NCBI GenBank assembly: GCA_045133615.1
Contig: JBGUUQ010000079.1
Location: 1 to 7,455 of the forward strand
Direction: 5' to 3'
Length of the DNA stretch: 7,455 nucleotides
Source of the DNA: M3 sp045133615
Lineage (GTDB): Bacteria; Bacteroidota; Bacteroidia; Bacteroidales; Muribaculaceae
Below the pieces are notes generated by a model that did not search any database, had not been told where the DNA came from, and worked only from the letters and a program-made list of their open reading frames with translations. Shown here piece after piece: positions 4,855 through 7,455 of this stretch (position 1 is the first letter of the stretch; each line of letters starts with the position of its first letter). The position numbers were made by a program, and so were the translations under genes.

Positions 4855-5672
4855 GCCCTTTTGGTTCGTGACGTATCTCTGGTATGGTATTTGGGGATGA
4901 AACTCCAGTGCCGATACACCTGAGTCCAGCTATCCGCAGGCACACGTATCGGCGTAGTAACACCAATATTGAAGTTAGGATATATCTCTCTGATTCTCGC
5001 GTTGATATGCTTATATAGCTTCAACTTTACCAATGTCCTTTTGCCAATCTTATTTTCTCCTTCTGCTTTAAGTTTATCTTTCTCATTCAATTTGAAACAA
5101 ATTGCACCAAGTATCACATCCATAAACTGAAGTGGAAGATGCTGCTTTGAATTTACTTCCACTATTCCGTCATCTGCAATTCTAAGTCCCTTGCTTTTAA
5201 GAACAGGATCATTTGCCATACCTCTAATATGTAAAAGAAACTCATCACGCTCACTTTGGCGCAAGGGAATTTCATCAATAAACAAAGTCATTGAATCAAG
5301 TTCTTCATTAGCATATGGCAATCCAAATGCAAATTTAATAAACTGATAATAAAGCATCTGATAATCAGCTTTCTTTTCTTTAGGCGTGAGTCTTGAGGCA
5401 GTAAACTGATTATGTCTGAAGAATATACGTATCTTTAACTTGCCTTCTTTTGCGAGATCGAATAATTCATCCACTATTCGCAGATATTTTTCATAATGAT
5501 ATTCATTGACCTTTTGCCATTTGATTTCATCATTAATGCCTACTTCAGTTACAATAGAGCGCATCCGCTCCATTACTTCACGATGATGCTTGGAGGACAC
5601 TAATATGCCACCGTAGAAATTTGAATAAAATTCTCCGTGTCGATCACTTTCATCAAGCCATATGAATATCAT
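4845..5672 (-). CDS. DUF3800-family protein, predicted RNase H-fold nuclease
   Basis: This 275-residue protein shows the DUF3800 pattern: the start strand WLDES (D7, E8) opening the fold, EIKW (49-52), the acidic strand LFIDEIP (130-136, D133) and the late motif QFMDVILGA (182-190, D185). The acidic residues are spaced as expected for a metal-dependent RNase H-like active site, so it may cut nucleic acid. That activity is inferred from the fold, and the family is largely uncharacterised. The C-terminus is strongly basic (RDTSRTKRAKK), suiting nucleic-acid contact. It follows the ATPase gene on the same strand after 117 bp and has its own -7 box 22 bp before the ATG. It is AT-richer than the topoisomerase-like gene, consistent with a different origin. 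With the ATPase it resembles a two-gene defence cassette. Confidence 0.8.
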   Translation of the reverse strand: MIFIWLDESDRHGEFYSNFYGGILVSSKHHREVMERMRSIVTEVGINDEIKWQKVNEYHYEKYLRIVDELFDLAKEGKLKIRIFFRHNQFTASRLTPKEKKADYQMLYYQFIKFAFGLPYANEELDSMTLFIDEIPLRQSERDEFLLHIRGMANDPVLKSKGLRIADDGIVEVNSKQHLPLQFMDVILGAICFKLNEKDKLKAEGENKIGKRTLVKLKLYKHINARIREIYPNFNIGVTTPIRVPADSWTQVYRHWSFIPKYHTRDTSRTKRAKK

Positions 5673-5693
5673 ATTTTTCTAAATATTAGACTG

Positions 5694-5701
5694 CAAATTT
5701 A
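5694..5701 (-). promoter_or_regulatory. Putative -7 element for the DUF3800 gene
   Basis: On the minus strand this reads TAAATTTG, an exact TAnnTTTG match, extended to GTAAATTTGC. Transcription would start near 5687, 15 nt before the ATG. The -33 position shows only TCG, so it is a weak promoter that may add to read-through from the ATPase gene. No terminator is visible in the 117-bp gap. Confidence 0.45.
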
Positions 5702-5789
5702 CGAAATTTTTATGGTTTTTCGAGCCTTATCCATAACATATTTACTGAAGTGTGGTGAGTTCAAGGTAATTTTACTTTTCGTGCCATAG

Positions 5790-6944
5790 TCAGATGTTTT
5801 CAAATTCGTTGATATATGGCACTGCGTCAAAACGTCCCTGAAGGTATGCTTTCTCAAGATCCATCTTCTCGCGGAAATCCTTGTAGTCAAACAGTGAATA
5901 CAGGTCGGAAGAACTGTCATCACGCTTGTTGACAAAGAAAATCTGGTCTTTGCGAAAGCGCGTCATGTCAAGCAGATGAGTATTGTGGGTAGTGAATACC
6001 AACTGTGCCGATTTGCTTGAATGGAACAGGCTGATAAGGTATTCCACCAGACGGGTGTGCAGGCTTGTTTCTACCTCGTCAAGGAACAGAACCTTGTTGT
6101 TACGCACCACATCCATGACTGTCAGCATTATCTTGAACAGGATTTTTGTACCCTCTGATTCTTCGGTATTGAAGTCAAAAGGCAATGAGGGATTACGGCG
6201 GTGGAATGTAGTCAGCTCACCGTCTTTACATGTAAATTCCACTATATCGCTGTCTGCGGCTTTAAGCACCCGGAGAACGGCATCCTTGTTGTCACCGAGG
6301 AAACGGTCTATGGCAACCGTCGTTTTCCCTCTATAACTGAACACCAGTTGCTCGTTAAACCACCGATAGACCTCTTTTGCCTTTTCTCTGTCCATCTGGC
6401 TCGCACGGGAGATAAACAGCGTTTTGCGCGAGGTGTTGGATGCGACATCCATCGGACGCCGTATCACGGTAGTAAACTCATATTTCTCCTTTTTACCTCC
6501 GGCCTTGCGCTCGTCGCGAGAGAATATCAACGCTCTGCGACCTTTCGGATAATAATACAGACTTTCAGTTATTATCTCGTCACGGGTGCAGGTAAAAGAA
6601 TATTCATGCTCGATTCCGTCAATAATAAAACGAATGTAAAACTCACTCGGAGCATCCTTATCCCCAAATTTGAATGGCTTAAAACCGAAACAGTCACCCT
6701 CATTGTAATTATGGGAATCAAGAATCATATCCACAGCCGCCTTGACAGCCTTAATTATATTACTCTTGCCCGAAGCATTAGCACCATATATCGCAACGGT
6801 TTTAAGTAATCTTTCGTTTCCAACACTGAAAGTATTGTCGTCAAGGGCGCGTGCTTCCTTTGTCTGGATATTTGCAGCCTGCATATCCAGAGTTATCTTC
6901 TCGTTTATCGAGAAAAAATTGGTGAGAGCTATTTCTAATACCAT
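5790..6944 (-). CDS. AAA15/ABC-type ATPase (AAA_21-like), probable defence sensor
   Basis: The chosen start gives 384 residues. MVLEIALTNFFSI opens the ABC-ATPase head in the usual way. Walker A is GANASGKS (54-61) and the signature-like segment is ESEGTK (262-267). Walker B is VLFLDE (285-290, D289, E290), followed by the D-loop VETSLH, and the switch histidine is H320 in FTTHNTH. The short insert between Walker A and the signature marks an overcoming-lysogenization/AAA15-type ATPase, not a full SMC. The ATG at 7019 was not used because the -7 box at 6973-6980 and the palindrome at 6947-6961 would lie inside the gene and the extra 25 residues match no family start. Known relatives act with a toxic partner in phage defence (PtuA, AriA). 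The partner here would be the DUF3800 protein encoded next. Confidence 0.88.
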   Translation of the reverse strand: MVLEIALTNFFSINEKITLDMQAANIQTKEARALDDNTFSVGNERLLKTVAIYGANASGKSNIIKAVKAAVDMILDSHNYNEGDCFGFKPFKFGDKDAPSEFYIRFIIDGIEHEYSFTCTRDEIITESLYYYPKGRRALIFSRDERKAGGKKEKYEFTTVIRRPMDVASNTSRKTLFISRASQMDREKAKEVYRWFNEQLVFSYRGKTTVAIDRFLGDNKDAVLRVLKAADSDIVEFTCKDGELTTFHRRNPSLPFDFNTEESEGTKILFKIMLTVMDVVRNNKVLFLDEVETSLHTRLVEYLISLFHSSKSAQLVFTTHNTHLLDMTRFRKDQIFFVNKRDDSSSDLYSLFDYKDFREKMDLEKAYLQGRFDAVPYINEFENI

Positions 6945-6946
6945 TT

Positions 6947-6961
6947 CAAATACTGTATTTG
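6947..6961. promoter_or_regulatory. Palindrome CAAATAC-T-GTATTTG at the ATPase start, candidate operator
   Basis: A perfect 15-bp odd palindrome, extendable to 23 bp with one mismatch pair (6943-6965), lies between the -7 box and the ATG and touches the start codon. A dimeric repressor there would block transcription. As RNA it would form only a weak AU hairpin. Confidence 0.5.
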
Positions 6962-6972
6962 GAATTATTTTG

Positions 6973-6980
6973 CAAATATA
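6973..6980 (-). promoter_or_regulatory. Putative -7 element for the ATPase gene
   Basis: On the minus strand this reads TATATTTG, an exact TAnnTTTG match, placing the start near 6966, about 22 nt before the ATG at 6944. No clear -33 TTTG lies 19-21 bp further up. Its position supports the shorter protein start. Confidence 0.5.
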
Positions 6981-7019
6981 GCACTTTAATTTGGGTTTTA
7001 GGCTATTTGACACGCTCAT

Positions 7020-7455
7020 TTTGCTCTCACTTCCGAAATAATCATCTTAGCGCAACGGCATGACGGTTTCCGAGCTATGCCGTCGGCGGCGTTTCTTTGT
7101 TTTGACAAAGCGGCAAGCCGATAAGGAGTGAGTCCGGCACTACCGCAGACCGCATAGCCACGAATGGGGAGCGGGCTAAACACCGAGTGATGGATCGCCT
7201 GTGCAGGTTGCGCCACGAGTGTCGCTGTACCTGCCCGTCTATTCCTTCACTCCGTGTTCTTACGCCGCCTCCATCTTTCGTTGGTGTAGCCGTTGCTCCA
7301 CTCTCCGTTGGTCAACAGTCCACGAGCCGAGACAGTGATATGCCGCCCTCCTGCGTTGTCGGCATATTACAGACTCGCCTTACCGGGACTGGCATGTATG
7401 CCGACTGGATAATTAAGCATTATTGTCATTAAGCCGGGATACCGCTACCTTGTCG
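7020..7455. other. GC-richer segment with many inverted repeats, no supportable gene
   Basis: This 436-bp stretch differs in base use from the AT-rich cassette next to it. Its open frames are short (at most about 80 codons), overlap one another on both strands and show no domain. Inverted repeats include ACGGCAT/ATGCCGT (7055-7083), CTTTGT/ACAAAG (7095-7110), GCAGGT/ACCTGC (7203-7234) with an inner GCG/CGC and CAC/GTG, ATATGCCG/CGGCATAT (7338-7367), and GTCGGCATA/TATGCCGAC (7358-7405). It could be a transfer-origin or intergenic part of a conjugative element. I cannot identify it. Confidence 0.5.

Noticed and set aside
6945..7019. Longer ATPase start at 7019, adding 25 residues
   Set aside because: The extra residues match no ATPase start I know, and the -7 box and palindrome lie inside them. 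The second Met begins exactly at the usual first strand. The ATGA overlap with the frame ending at 7016 is noted but could be chance.
7016..7216. 66-codon minus-strand frame (GTG start)
   Set aside because: No domain, it begins soon after an in-frame stop, and it lies in a repeat-rich segment with open frames on both strands. It may be a remnant, so it is not called as a gene.
7187..7432. 81-codon plus-strand frame
   Set aside because: Cysteine- and proline-rich without recognisable motifs, and it overlaps the inverted repeats and frames on the other strand.

Overview
The window looks like a mobile, accessory stretch of a Bacteroidales chromosome (Bacteroides or a relative). Four things point there. 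The tyrosine recombinase has the Bacteroides conjugative-transposon architecture. Next to it are two small helix-turn-helix proteins of the excisionase type and a topoisomerase III-like protein, which recalls the int/xis2c/xis2d/exc set of CTnDOT. The promoters I can find match the Bacteroides -33/-7 pattern (TTTG or TTG, about 19 bp, TAnnTTTG). The starts lack clear Shine-Dalgarno sequences. All calls come from reading the sequence; nothing was searched against a database.

Layout. Positions 1-106 hold a terminator-like hairpin of an upstream gene outside the window. 107-1900 (+) encodes a type IA topoisomerase-like protein whose active-site tyrosine and TOPRIM acidic residues are replaced, so it is very probably inactive as a topoisomerase. 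Two hairpins follow (1912-1968). 1995-2270 and 2267-2557 (+) are two overlapping small HTH genes, and 2626-3855 (-) is the integrase, convergent with them across a shared terminator (2568-2603). Positions 3856-4844 carry no convincing protein gene but are dense in structure: seven copies of CGTGGGCA in two clusters around nested inverted repeats (candidate integrase arm sites), a strong hairpin terminator, two divergent Bacteroides-type promoters separated by a 12-bp tandem repeat and a palindrome, and two candidate small structured RNAs, one downstream of each promoter. 4845-5672 (-) is a DUF3800 (RNase H-fold) protein and 5790-6944 (-) is an AAA15/ABC-type ATPase. Positions 7020-7455 are GC-richer, rich in inverted repeats, and hold no gene I can support.

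How it fits together. The left half reads as the recombination end of an integrative element: integrase, two recombination-directionality-like HTH proteins, an Exc-like accessory protein, and a repeat array beside the integrase. The right half is a two-gene cassette of an ABC-type ATPase and a predicted nuclease. This is the general plan of known anti-phage pairs such as Septu (ATPase plus HNH nuclease) and PARIS (AAA15 ATPase plus TOPRIM effector), but with a DUF3800 protein in the effector position. The best candidates for something undescribed are this ATPase/DUF3800 pair, the roughly 75-nt structured RNA candidate that runs antisense into the 3' end of the DUF3800 gene, and the naturally inactive Exc-like topoisomerase.
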